Positions 9,373-16,539 of a stretch of 64,000 nucleotides of DNA are shown one piece after another. This stretch comes from Cereibacter sphaeroides (lineage in GTDB: Bacteria > Pseudomonadota > Alphaproteobacteria > Rhodobacterales > Rhodobacteraceae): positions 186,001-250,000 of the forward strand of contig QFQS01000003.1 of NCBI GenBank assembly GCA_003243455.1, written 5' to 3'. Each line of letters begins with the position of its first letter. The first letter of the stretch is position 1. A model generated the notes under the pieces. That model was not told where the DNA came from. It was given only the letters and a program-made list of their open reading frames with translations, and searched no databases. Position numbers and translations under genes: made by a program.

Positions 9373-10254
9373 GACGGTTGAACGAGGTGAATCTGCGAAC
9401 CGCGCTGTTAACCGCAGCGCGGTTTTCTCATTTCGATCAACGGTTTGGCATTTGTCGCTGCGGTTGGGACGGTTGCCGCGGTGGTAAATTGCTGGCTGCC
9501 AACGCGGCGGGATGATGCGCGGATTGCGCTGCGCTAACCCAAAGTCTGTATAAATATTTACACCGCAGTAAGCGCAGCAACCGCAGAGCGGGATTTTTAG
9601 ACTTTTGGTTTCAATGAGTTAGTGATCTGCGGTCGGGCACTGCGGTTGCCGTGTGTGTCTTCAACCGCAGAGAGGTGTTCAATACTAATTCTTGGTGTGC
9701 GAAAAACCGCACCAACACCGACATTTCCGCTCTGTCTGTTCAACAGGTCACATGTGCGACGGTGATTTCCGCAGCGGTTGAATCCTTATCATCCGGTCGA
9801 GTGCGCCTAACCACTTGATCCTGCTTAATGTTATTCTGCTGCATTGGTAGGCTTGCAACATTGTCTGCAACAAACCGAGCCAAGATCGACAATCGGTCAA
9901 TTGCTATACGCTTGTATAGCAACGGCAGTGCACAACTTGGCCTAAGCCATCACATGATTAGAGAATCCCGCGCACAGCACCTGATTTCTTGCGCAGCAGT
10001 GCGATCTCGCGCTTGCCGCCTATCCACACCCCTGCGCAGCCTAACCGCCTTCCACGGCCCGCTGCTAGTCGATCCACGTCGCCATCAGCGCGATGACGAT
10101 ACTGGCCACCGCCAACCGTGCCCCCGTGTTGGGTTCAAAGAACAGATAGTTTCGGACAGCTGTGCGGATCGGTCGGTCGGGGTTATCAATTATCCGCCGC
10201 GTAATGTGCGATGGCGGACCATATGGATACTTCTCTTCATCACCAAACTCCCGC
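9373..10254. other. Candidate replication origin: iteron-rich region 3' of the primase-helicase
   Basis: A region of almost 900 bp with few convincing genes. It holds repeated AACCGCAG / CTGCGGTT octamers: exact at 9410-9417, 9458-9465 (inverted), 9579-9586, 9640-9647 (inverted) and 9663-9670; 7-of-8 at 9562-9568, 9627-9633 (inverted) and 9705-9711. An all-A/T dodecamer lies at 9549-9560 between them. A 9-bp perfect inverted repeat follows at 9901-9922. Iterons around an AT-rich segment just after a primase-helicase gene is the arrangement known for satellite islands such as SaPIs. Origin function is inference. Confidence 0.55.
9901..9922. promoter_or_regulatory. Perfect 9-bp inverted repeat
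   Basis: TTGCTATAC (9901-9909) and GTATAGCAA (9914-9922) are exact reverse complements separated by GCTT. Too AT-rich and without a T-run to be a good terminator; it may be an operator for a dimeric regulator or part of the origin. No second copy was noticed in the window. Confidence 0.5.
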
Positions 10255-10298
10255 ATGACAGCCTCGAACCAGCCGCTCAGCCTCGATCTCGACCGCAT
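10065..10298 (-). CDS. Small hypothetical protein with C-terminal hydrophobic segment
   Basis: An open frame of 77 residues (from ATG 10298; an inner ATG at 10256 has GAGG upstream and gives 63 residues). It contains an ordinary-looking charged N-terminus, the segment EKYPYGPPSHITRRI and a C-terminal hydrophobic stretch GARLAVASIVIALMATW that could be a membrane helix. No family recognised. It overlaps the 5' part of the opposite-strand gene at 10255, so both may not be real as drawn. Reported because residue composition looks like a protein rather than a shadow. Confidence 0.4.
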   Translation of the reverse strand: MRSRSRLSGWFEAVMREFGDEEKYPYGPPSHITRRIIDNPDRPIRTAVRNYLFFEPNTGARLAVASIVIALMATWID

Positions 10299-10464
10299 GT
10301 CGGCAAAGGTTACATTCGATAAAAAATTTATGCCCCCTGGGCAATTCGCCCGCGAGCATGGCCTGATCTGGATGGGCAAAGGCTCACCATTTTTCCACTA
10401 CGAAACCGTCCGCGCGTCGTTTTGCGACGAACCTGCGCTCCGCTTGGGGAACATCTATGTCTGA
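10255..10464 (+). CDS. Small hypothetical protein coupled to the terminase-type nuclease gene
   Basis: A 69-residue open frame whose 3' end overlaps the next gene by 8 bp, suggesting translational coupling. The middle (FMPPGQFAREHGLIWMGKGSPFFHYETVRASF) could be a small DNA-binding fold, but no family is recognised. The start is uncertain (ATG at 10255, 10297 or 10330, none with a strong ribosome site). By position it could be a small packaging partner of the nuclease; that is speculation. Confidence 0.42.
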   Translation: MTASNQPLSLDLDRMSAKVTFDKKFMPPGQFAREHGLIWMGKGSPFFHYETVRASFCDEPALRLGNIYV

Positions 10465-11173
10465 CCTCATCGAACAGGGCGAGAAGCTCATCCTGCGCTC
10501 GTCTGACCCAGCCGTTGAGAAGGTGACTGGCTACCGCCGCTTTCTCATTGGCTTCGATATTGCGCAGGCCGATGACCCAGCCGCGTTTTGCATCATCCAA
10601 GACTCACAAACACCGTATTGGTTAACGGACGTTCAGCAAGCCCTTCGCCCCCGCCGCCGCGTCGTCGTGGCAGCAGAACGCCTTCGAGGCGCGTCCTATC
10701 CCGAACTCGCACGCATCGCGCGCAACCTGACCATGGACCCATCTGTTGTCGGTCGCAGTCACCTTGTTGCGGACGCAACAGGCGTAGGACGTGCATGGGT
10801 CGCGCTGGCGGAAGAGAAGGGCCTCAAGCTCCACAAGATGCAGATCACCAGCGGGGAGGGCGAAAGCGAGACGCGGGAGCATGGCCGGCTGTTCTACAAC
10901 GTAGGAAAGAACCGACTGCTCGGCGATCTCAACTCTGCTCTGCACACAGGCGCATTGCAGATCGGGCAATTCCCCCTGCGCGACGAGTTCGCGGCAGAGT
11001 TGGACAGCTTCCAAGTGACCTTTGCAGAAACAGGGCGGGCGAAGATTGAAGGGGGCACCAAAGGCGGACATGCCGACATGGCAATGGCCTGCTCACAGGC
11101 CCTTTGGCTGTCGGATCATAGTTCGCTGAACTGCTTCGTCGGGCAAAGCAAGCTAGCTGGCTGGTTTGCCTAG
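10457..11173 (+). CDS. Stand-alone terminase-large-subunit-like nuclease domain protein
   Basis: A 238-residue protein resembling only the C-terminal RNase H-fold nuclease of phage large terminases. Three acidic positions fit that fold: Asp34 in FLIGFDIAQADDP, Asp106 in VADATGVGRAW and Asp207 in GGHADMAMACSQALW. The ATPase domain that normally precedes this in TerL is absent, and no Walker A motif is found upstream. It may cleave DNA in the island's replication, interfere with or redirect helper-phage packaging, or be a decayed terminase. ATG 10457 has GGGGAAC upstream. It lies between the putative origin and the restriction cassette. Confidence 0.7.
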   Translation: MSDLIEQGEKLILRSSDPAVEKVTGYRRFLIGFDIAQADDPAAFCIIQDSQTPYWLTDVQQALRPRRRVVVAAERLRGASYPELARIARNLTMDPSVVGRSHLVADATGVGRAWVALAEEKGLKLHKMQITSGEGESETREHGRLFYNVGKNRLLGDLNSALHTGALQIGQFPLRDEFAAELDSFQVTFAETGRAKIEGGTKGGHADMAMACSQALWLSDHSSLNCFVGQSKLAGWFA

Positions 11174-11360
11174 CAGAACCCCCGATTTTCGCGTGCTAGC
11201 GGGCATCTCGTGTTTTCAGGCACCATCATGCCCGACTGACCGAAATCCGCTGTGCGACCAACTGCTGGGGCGCAGGGTTCTATTTCCATCGTGACTTCTG
11301 TCGTGGCTTTACTCGTGAGATAAAGTGGTTATTTAGGCAGCATGGTAAAGGAGTTCCTCC

Positions 11361-12164
11361 ATGCTGACTCAGATGAATCACGAGCAGTTGCTTGGCTTGT
11401 CAAAATATGACCGAATCGCAATCTACCTGTTCCGAGACGTGACTAGGGATTACTCGGCAGATAATTTGCCAAGTGAAATACCGTTTGATCAGGACACCGT
11501 TCGGCGCGCAATGCGAAAGGCGGTAGTGGACGGTGTAATTGATCAAGAGGTCGCGAACGTCCCAGATATTAAGTATACCTACGATGCGCGCCGCAATCTT
11601 CCCGCCGAAATGGAGCAGGCGGGGCCGCTGACTTGGATGCAAAACGGAAAAGGAAAATACGTATTTAGACGCACGCGTCGAATGAATATCATCGACCTTA
11701 CCACGCTAGGTGCTACCGCCATAATAGAAGAACAACCAGATCAGACACCAAAGTTTATTTCCGCACTGTTGGGCTTAGACGAGCAAGCGGTGTTTACTCG
11801 GGTACGGAATGCTGGGTTGATCTCGACATTTCTCGGCTTTCAAGCATGGCCGATCCAAGGACATCACCGCACTACTGTCACATACGGGCAGGTCGAAGTG
11901 GACGAAGTGCAGGCGGGTATCGACAGTGGCCGCGAAACTATTGTTCCGATTTCAGGTAAAGGGGGGCAGGACAAGCTGTCTTGGTCGCAAGCGCTGAACC
12001 TCAACACATATGGGAAACAGAAGGCGCCAATCCCAGGCCTCGCTGTGCGCAGCCTTGGTCTGTGGCGCGACGAATTGAACACGGTGTGGATCGTGGAATT
12101 TAGCCCGCACACGGACATTGACAATATCGAGATTGTCAAAATTCGCCGGTTCACATTCCGCTAA
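11361..12164 (+). CDS. Predicted type II restriction endonuclease partner of the Dcm-like methyltransferase
   Basis: A 267-residue protein with no signal or membrane segment. The N-terminal half looks like helix-rich DNA-binding sequence. The C-terminal part contains VEVDEVQAGID, then PISGKGGQDKLSWSQ, resembling a PD-(D/E)XK-type endonuclease core seen in proteins encoded next to DNA methyltransferases. The gene converges on the C5-methyltransferase with overlapping stop codons (shared CTAA at 12161-12164), and Vsr follows, which strongly suggests an R-M-V cassette. AAAGGAG precedes ATG 11361. The 187-bp upstream gap probably holds its promoter; no controller (C) gene is seen. Endonuclease activity is inferred. 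Confidence 0.65.
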   Translation: MLTQMNHEQLLGLSKYDRIAIYLFRDVTRDYSADNLPSEIPFDQDTVRRAMRKAVVDGVIDQEVANVPDIKYTYDARRNLPAEMEQAGPLTWMQNGKGKYVFRRTRRMNIIDLTTLGATAIIEEQPDQTPKFISALLGLDEQAVFTRVRNAGLISTFLGFQAWPIQGHHRTTVTYGQVEVDEVQAGIDSGRETIVPISGKGGQDKLSWSQALNLNTYGKQKAPIPGLAVRSLGLWRDELNTVWIVEFSPHTDIDNIEIVKIRRFTFR

Positions 12165-13432
12165 AGCGCCGCTTCGATCTCATGCTGCTTTCGCTTAGTC
12201 GCGCCGCTTTTTCGGTCGCGCTTGGAGTTGGGCTTTTCGACGTTCCAATAGGCAGACGCTCCAGACATATCCATTCTCAAAAGTGCCTCGTCGCCCAACT
12301 CTATGGCCTTAGATGGTCGGCTAGGCCGAATACCGAGGGAGTTGATAATCTGATTTGCCACGGCACGCGCTAACGGCGGCGGCACGGAGTTTCCAACCTG
12401 CCGCGCACCGTGCCATTTTGTGCCGTGTAGCCGAAACCAATCTGGAAATCCGTGCAGGCGCGCCATCTCACGAACGGTAATACAGCGATGATGCTTAAAA
12501 TGAATAGGGCGCGGGCTGGTGAAAGCGCCGCGCGCCGCGTCGGTCCCTGCGCGAAGTGTGTTAGATACACCATCAGATGGCAATTTAAAAAGCCTAGAAA
12601 TCGGCTCGATCCGCCCTTCGTTTGTCGAGGCAAAGCGACGGCGGGTTATGTCAGTGTGCTCGGTACGAGCGCTAGACGTTAAGCGCATCGAATTCCACTT
12701 GCGTGGGTAGCCAAACATCCAAGCATCATTGCCGAGGCCGCGCAGCGCAGATGCATAGGCGCTTGGGCTTGCCCATGCCTCCACATCGACGGCATCGGTA
12801 TGGTTGAGTATATCGAACTGCTCGGCGTCGGGGAGGTCGCCTAGCGCATCGCTACAAGTTGGACGAACGGGGATGGCCGCTGGATATGTCGGTAGCGTGC
12901 CGCCGCGCTTTACTCCCATCAGGATTAGGCGCTGCCGATCCTGTGGAACACCGAAGTCGGCAGCGTTCAGAACTCGCCAGTCTTTCTGCACGTCATAGCC
13001 CGCCACCTCAAATTCCTCGATAAGCTCGAACAGAAACTTGCGATGGCGACCGACCGTTAGTCCCTTCACGTTTTCAAAGACAAAACTGGTAGCATCCAAC
13101 TCGACAACGAGACGCACGAAGTCTTTCACCAGCGAATTGCGGGGATCGTCCAACGCACGTTGCCCAATCAGCGAAAATCCTTGGCAAGGCGCTCCCCCGA
13201 ATACAACGTCGACATTTGCCTTGCCGATGCCGGAGGCATGGCGAATTTCGGCTCCCGTGACGTCCGTTACGGACTTGGTCAGCACAGCACATTCTGGGAA
13301 ATTGAACTTATGAGTCGCAGCATGAATAGGGTCGATTTCGACAGCTGCCCTTACGTCGAAGCCCGCTTGCTCAAAGCCGAGACTCATCCCGCCGGCGCCG
13401 GAGAATAGATCGACTCCAATCGGTCTTGCCAC
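12161..13432 (-). CDS. DNA (cytosine-5-)-methyltransferase, Dcm/M.HhaI class
   Basis: A 423-residue C5-methyltransferase using S-adenosylmethionine. Motif I DLFSGAGGMSLGFEQAG, motif IV GGAPCQGFS with catalytic Cys, motif VI FVFENVKGL and motif VIII QDRQRLILMG are all visible. A variable target-recognition region follows, and then motif IX/X with RQVGNSVPPPLARAVA. GTG 13432 was chosen as start because AGGGGG lies 8 nt upstream and it begins just before motif I; the frame is open 49 codons further without family similarity. It protects DNA against the convergent endonuclease gene and forms a 5mC target for Vsr repair. Specificity cannot be deduced here. Confidence 0.92.
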   Translation of the reverse strand: MARPIGVDLFSGAGGMSLGFEQAGFDVRAAVEIDPIHAATHKFNFPECAVLTKSVTDVTGAEIRHASGIGKANVDVVFGGAPCQGFSLIGQRALDDPRNSLVKDFVRLVVELDATSFVFENVKGLTVGRHRKFLFELIEEFEVAGYDVQKDWRVLNAADFGVPQDRQRLILMGVKRGGTLPTYPAAIPVRPTCSDALGDLPDAEQFDILNHTDAVDVEAWASPSAYASALRGLGNDAWMFGYPRKWNSMRLTSSARTEHTDITRRRFASTNEGRIEPISRLFKLPSDGVSNTLRAGTDAARGAFTSPRPIHFKHHRCITVREMARLHGFPDWFRLHGTKWHGARQVGNSVPPPLARAVANQIINSLGIRPSRPSKAIELGDEALLRMDMSGASAYWNVEKPNSKRDRKSGATKRKQHEIEAAL

Positions 13433-13494
13433 GTTGCCCACCCCCTGCCGTTTTGCGCAACATATCGACGCGTCAAAACTATGACCAGCAAAAC

Positions 13495-13902
13495 CTAGCG
13501 GTCCAGGAACTCTGTTACCGACGCCAGGATGCCTTCTAGTTCCCTCAACTCGCACTGCCAAACAACAAATGCTACCCACCCAGCTTCGTTCAGAAGCGTG
13601 AAGACAAGCCTATCGCGTTCCTTGTTCGTTTCGATCTTTTGCTGCCAGTAGTCGACGCGAGACCTCGGGAGCTTTCCGTACCTGCAAGTATGTCCATGCC
13701 AGAAGCAGCCATGAACAAAGATGACCTTCCGCTTTGAAGGGAACACAATGTCCGGCGAGCCCGGCAGATCACGGCGATGGAGCCGGTAGCGGTAGCCAAG
13801 TGCGTGCAGCGCCTTTCGCAGCACCAATTCGGGACCGGTGTTTTTCTGGCGAACCTGCGACATGATGAAGGAACGGCGTGCTGGCGCAACGTGATCAATC
13901 AT
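13495..13902 (-). CDS. vsr: Very short patch repair endonuclease
   Basis: A 135-residue Vsr-family nickase that repairs T:G mismatches made by deamination of 5-methylcytosine. Conserved elements are RSFIMSQVRQKNTGPELVLRKALHALGYRYRLH, the active-site PDIVFPSKRKVIFVHGCFWHGH (Asp and His residues) and the C-terminal YWQQKIETNKERD. It lies 62 bp upstream of, and on the same strand as, the C5-methyltransferase, as is typical of vsr-dcm pairs. Confidence 0.95.
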   Translation of the reverse strand: MIDHVAPARRSFIMSQVRQKNTGPELVLRKALHALGYRYRLHRRDLPGSPDIVFPSKRKVIFVHGCFWHGHTCRYGKLPRSRVDYWQQKIETNKERDRLVFTLLNEAGWVAFVVWQCELRELEGILASVTEFLDR

Positions 13903-13956
13903 TCCCCAATCCAGTCCGTCGACCGGGTGAGCGAAAGCACATGCCTACGACCACTT

Positions 13957-14046
13957 ATGCCTATCGAGTATTTTCGTACCATGCAGGTGATCGTACTGCT
14001 GCAGGTGCTGCTGGCCGTCAAGCACGCGGATGACATGTCATGCTAA
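13957..14046 (+). CDS. Possible 29-residue hydrophobic peptide
   Basis: An ATG-to-TAA frame encoding a charged short N-terminus, the hydrophobic core VIVLLQVLLAV and a polar tail. Its stop codon is immediately followed by a perfect 9-bp GC-rich hairpin. Small hydrophobic peptides of this shape occur in type I toxin systems, but there is no good ribosome site and the hairpin can equally terminate the opposite-strand genes. Weak call. Confidence 0.2.
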   Translation: MPIEYFRTMQVIVLLQVLLAVKHADDMSC

Positions 14047-14068
14047 GGGCCGCCCTTGCGGGCGGCCC
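14047..14068. terminator. Bidirectional hairpin
   Basis: GGGCCGCCC (14047-14055) and GGGCGGCCC (14060-14068) form a perfect 9-bp stem with a TTGC loop. It lies 5 bp beyond the stop of the minus-strand gene at 14074, so it probably terminates that pair; on the plus strand it is followed by ATTCTT. Confidence 0.7.
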
Positions 14069-14073
14069 ATTCT

Positions 14074-14244
14074 TCAGATGCGATGCTTAAAGCGGCATTC
14101 CCACCCATCCATCTGCTTGAAGACAGAGACCTGCTTTTCTTTGAAGTAAAGGACAACTCCTGTCACCTCATCTGCCTCAAGCCGGGGGAGGGCCTTGGTC
14201 ACGGCATCAAGGTCAAACTCGGCGATTTCGGTGAGGTAGTTCAT
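14074..14244 (-). CDS. Small hypothetical island protein (56 aa)
   Basis: Begins at an ATG that overlaps the stop of the preceding gene (ATGA, 14241-14244), indicating translational coupling. The product alternates acidic helix-like sequence (EIAEFDLDAVTKALPRLEADEV) and beta-like sequence (GVVLYFKEKQVSVFK). No known family recognised. It is followed at once by a strong hairpin. Cargo of the integrative element; function unknown. Confidence 0.62.
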   Translation of the reverse strand: MNYLTEIAEFDLDAVTKALPRLEADEVTGVVLYFKEKQVSVFKQMDGWECRFKHRI

Positions 14245-14468
14245 TCCGCATCCTCCAATGCTTCGAGCGCAGCCCGAATTTCTGCCTCGGACGGTGCCTT
14301 TCCATTCGGAAACTTTGCAACAAAGCCTCCATCGTCGCACTCGTAGCCCTCGATGAAACCGCTTCGAATATGCTCGTGCAAGATTGCGGCCACGCTCATC
14401 AGACCGTGAATTCTGCGCCCGAGGTCGGCAAGAGCTTCTCCTTGGTAGTCAAAGTAGATTTTAGCCAT
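14241..14468 (-). CDS. Small hypothetical island protein (75 aa)
   Basis: Starts at ATG 14468 with AAAGG upstream; the longer frame to 14669 overlaps the divergent gene and was rejected. The acidic 75-residue product has a helical middle (GRRIHGLMSVAAILHEHIRSGF) and a repeated GEAL/AALEAL character. No family recognised. It forms a two-gene operon with the 56-residue gene and is divergent from the gene at 14566, an arrangement seen for small regulatory or toxin-antitoxin-like modules, but nothing here proves that. Confidence 0.62.
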   Translation of the reverse strand: MAKIYFDYQGEALADLGRRIHGLMSVAAILHEHIRSGFIEGYECDDGGFVAKFPNGKAPSEAEIRAALEALEDAE

Positions 14469-14565
14469 GGCATGGCCTTTCTGGGACCGCGTCCCGTGAG
14501 ATTCATAGTAACGCCGCATTCCTCGTGAACATGGCGCGAGATCTCTTTGCCACTGTGAGTCGCCG

Positions 14566-15063
14566 ATGGCTGTTGAGCAGAATTCAGATTTCCTCAACGA
14601 GTTCGCTAGGGCCGGCGAGGCGCATATCGAGGATGCGCAGCAGACTTGGGCACTCATCGCTCGCTGCATCAGCGAACAGCGCGACCTACCAAGATCTGCT
14701 AAATGCTATCTCGCAAAGGTGGCGGCGTTTGCCATGACATTTGAGCGCTCGCCATCCCGCGCCGCTGAGCGGTCGGATTCAGATAGATTGGCAGATGCGC
14801 TCGGATTCTATCGGGAGCGCGAGTACAGGCCGTCAAAGGCGACGCTCGACGGCCTAGAAGTATTCTCGACGGTCACGCGCTGGAGGCGGCAAGGGAACAG
14901 CTTGTCGCTGGAAGAATGCTTCGAGCGCTACATCAACGAACTGCTGGATGGTGATGGCGAGGAACAAACCATCAAAACCTCCTACTATCGCGGCAAGGCG
15001 ATGGCCGAGGCAGAGATAGAATTGAGTGGAATGATCATCGCTCGCGGATCGTTGAGCGTTTAA
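14566..15063 (+). CDS. Hypothetical island protein (165 aa)
   Basis: A soluble, helix-rich protein of 165 residues without signal peptide or membrane segment. The stretches EDAQQTWALIARCISEQRDLPRSAKCYLAKVAAFA and SLEECFERYINELLDGDGEEQTIKTSYYRGKAMAE look like alpha-helical packing segments. No family recognised. It lies at the right end of the element, followed by the right-arm GTTGCAAA repeats and a hairpin. The start has only a weak ribosome site. Confidence 0.6.
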   Translation: MAVEQNSDFLNEFARAGEAHIEDAQQTWALIARCISEQRDLPRSAKCYLAKVAAFAMTFERSPSRAAERSDSDRLADALGFYREREYRPSKATLDGLEVFSTVTRWRRQGNSLSLEECFERYINELLDGDGEEQTIKTSYYRGKAMAEAEIELSGMIIARGSLSV

Positions 15064-15084
15064 ACGCCGACCGACTCGCCACCT

Positions 15085-15120
15085 GTTGCAAACCCCGAAA
15101 TGTTGCAAAGATGTTGCAAA
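15085..15120. promoter_or_regulatory. Right-arm GTTGCAAA repeats, candidate integrase arm sites
   Basis: Three direct copies of GTTGCAAA at 15085-15092, 15102-15109 and 15113-15120. The last two are 11 bp apart and share CCGAAATGTTGCAAA with the left end. They mirror the left-arm cluster about 50-120 bp inside the attachment repeats, as arm-type sites do. Confidence 0.6.
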
Positions 15121-15126
15121 ACGACG

Positions 15127-15154
15127 AAACCGCTGATCTTGCGATCAGCGGTTT
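15127..15154. terminator. Hairpin between the island's right arm and tRNA-Ala
   Basis: AAACCGCTGATC (15127-15138) and GATCAGCGGTTT (15143-15154) make a perfect 12-bp stem with a 4-nt loop. It can terminate the gene at 14566 and also lies just 3' of tRNA-Ala, so the element may bring a terminator for the tRNA it reconstitutes. Confidence 0.75.
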
Positions 15155-15173
15155 TCGTTAGTTTCCAATGGTT

Positions 15174-15253
<80 letters not shown>

Positions 15254-15345
15254 GACAGACAAAACGAACCTTGGGAAGTTCGCTGGCGGCTCTTTAAGGA
15301 AGGCGGGGAGAGGGCGCAAGCCCCTAAAATCGCCGCCCGCCAAAC

Positions 15346-15681
15346 TTAGACTTCTTCTTCGTCCCCGCCCACGTCGGCAAGGTCGTCGAGCGATACCGTA
15401 TCGTCCGAATCATCCTCCAGCAGATCGTCGTCCAGATCGCTGTCATCGGCACCGGCCGGGGCCATGATATCGTCTTCGGCTTCGAGATCGTCGACGAGCA
15501 CGTCGTCGTCCTTCTCGGGCAGCGGACGGGCGATGACTACCGAGGCGGCCTTGCGGCGCGCGGTTTCGATATCCACGATCTCGCCCGTGTATGGGCTGAT
15601 GATCGGGGTCTTGTTCAGGTCGTAGAAACGCTTGCCGGTGGTCGGGCAGATACGCTTGGTGCCCCATTCAGGGTTGGGCAT
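15346..15681 (-). CDS. TIGR02300-family FYDLN acid protein
   Basis: A 111-residue conserved alphaproteobacterial protein of unknown function. The N-terminus (MPNPEWGTKRICPTTGKRFYDLNKTPIISPYTG) holds the family FYDLN motif and a Cys that could be part of a small metal-binding site. The C-terminal half is strongly acidic, dominated by Asp and Glu. The start at 15681 matches the family N-terminus; the open frame extends 42 codons upstream without similarity. First core gene right of the island. Confidence 0.9.
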   Translation of the reverse strand: MPNPEWGTKRICPTTGKRFYDLNKTPIISPYTGEIVDIETARRKAASVVIARPLPEKDDDVLVDDLEAEDDIMAPAGADDSDLDDDLLEDDSDDTVSLDDLADVGGDEEEV

Positions 15682-15839
15682 TGTCGTCCCCTTAGAATCT
15701 GGCGAATGCAGGATCGCGCTCGCTTGCCACAAGCCCGTCCGGCTGTCAAAGCCTTTCGGGTATCCTTCGCAAACCCGCCAGATGGGGGTTTTCGCGGCTG
15801 TACGCAAGGGTATTCTGCACGACAGCCAAGGACGCCCGA

Positions 15840-16535
15840 ATGCCGCATCTGCCCGGAACGCCCCCCGTCGACATCACGCTTCGCCGCAGCGCGCGCGCAA
15901 GGCGGTTTTCTCTGCGCGTCTCGCGGCTTGACGGTAAGGTCACGCTGTCGCTGCCGAAAAGCGCGCGCGTGGCCGATGCGATGGCCTTTGCCCGCGATAA
16001 GGAGGACTGGATCCGCAAGGCACTGGCGGCGATGCCGCAGGCCGCACCTGTCGGGATCGGCAGCCTGCTGCCGGTCGAGGGGCGGATGCTGCGGATTGCG
16101 CCCGCGTCGGGCCGCCTTGTGCGGGTCGAGGGCGATTCGCTTTTGGTGCCCGGGGCCGAAGCGCAGGCGGGTGCGCGTGCGCAGGCGTTCCTGCGGACGC
16201 TGGCGCGCGATCGGCTGACGGCGGCCTCGGACACCCACGCCGCAGCGATCGGGCGGCGCTACACCCGCATCAGCCTGCGCGACACCCGTTCGCGCTGGGG
16301 TTCCTGCACGACCGATGGCGGGCTTATGTATTCCTGGCGGCTGATCATGGCCCCGCCCGAAGTGCTGGACTATGTCGCGGCGCATGAGGTCGCGCATCTG
16401 GCCGAGATGAACCATTCGCCCGCCTTCTGGTCCGTCGTCCGCCGCCTGATGCCCGAATTCGCGGAGCGTCGGAACTGGTTGCGCGCCAATGGCCAGTCGC
16501 TTCATGCCCTGCGGTTCAATGGGTGCGGAGAGTGA
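15840..16535 (+). CDS. YgjP/M48-like zinc metallopeptidase
   Basis: A 231-residue SprT/YgjP-type (DUF45) metalloprotease. The zinc motif is HEVAHLAEMNHSPAFW; the family-typical RSRWGSCTTDGGLMYSWRLIMAP precedes it. No signal peptide, so cytoplasmic. Its stop (TGA 16533-16535) lies 4 bp before the GntR regulator start, so the two form an operon. The substrate is unknown. Confidence 0.88.
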   Translation: MPHLPGTPPVDITLRRSARARRFSLRVSRLDGKVTLSLPKSARVADAMAFARDKEDWIRKALAAMPQAAPVGIGSLLPVEGRMLRIAPASGRLVRVEGDSLLVPGAEAQAGARAQAFLRTLARDRLTAASDTHAAAIGRRYTRISLRDTRSRWGSCTTDGGLMYSWRLIMAPPEVLDYVAAHEVAHLAEMNHSPAFWSVVRRLMPEFAERRNWLRANGQSLHALRFNGCGE

Positions 16536-16539
16536 GCAG

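Noticed and set aside
9740..9922. 60-residue minus-strand frame in the iteron region
   Set aside because: Starts at a TTG inside the perfect palindrome, no ribosome site, and lies in the candidate origin.
9828..10322. 164-residue plus-strand frame
   Set aside because: No protein-like composition, overlaps the better minus and plus small genes, no ribosome site.
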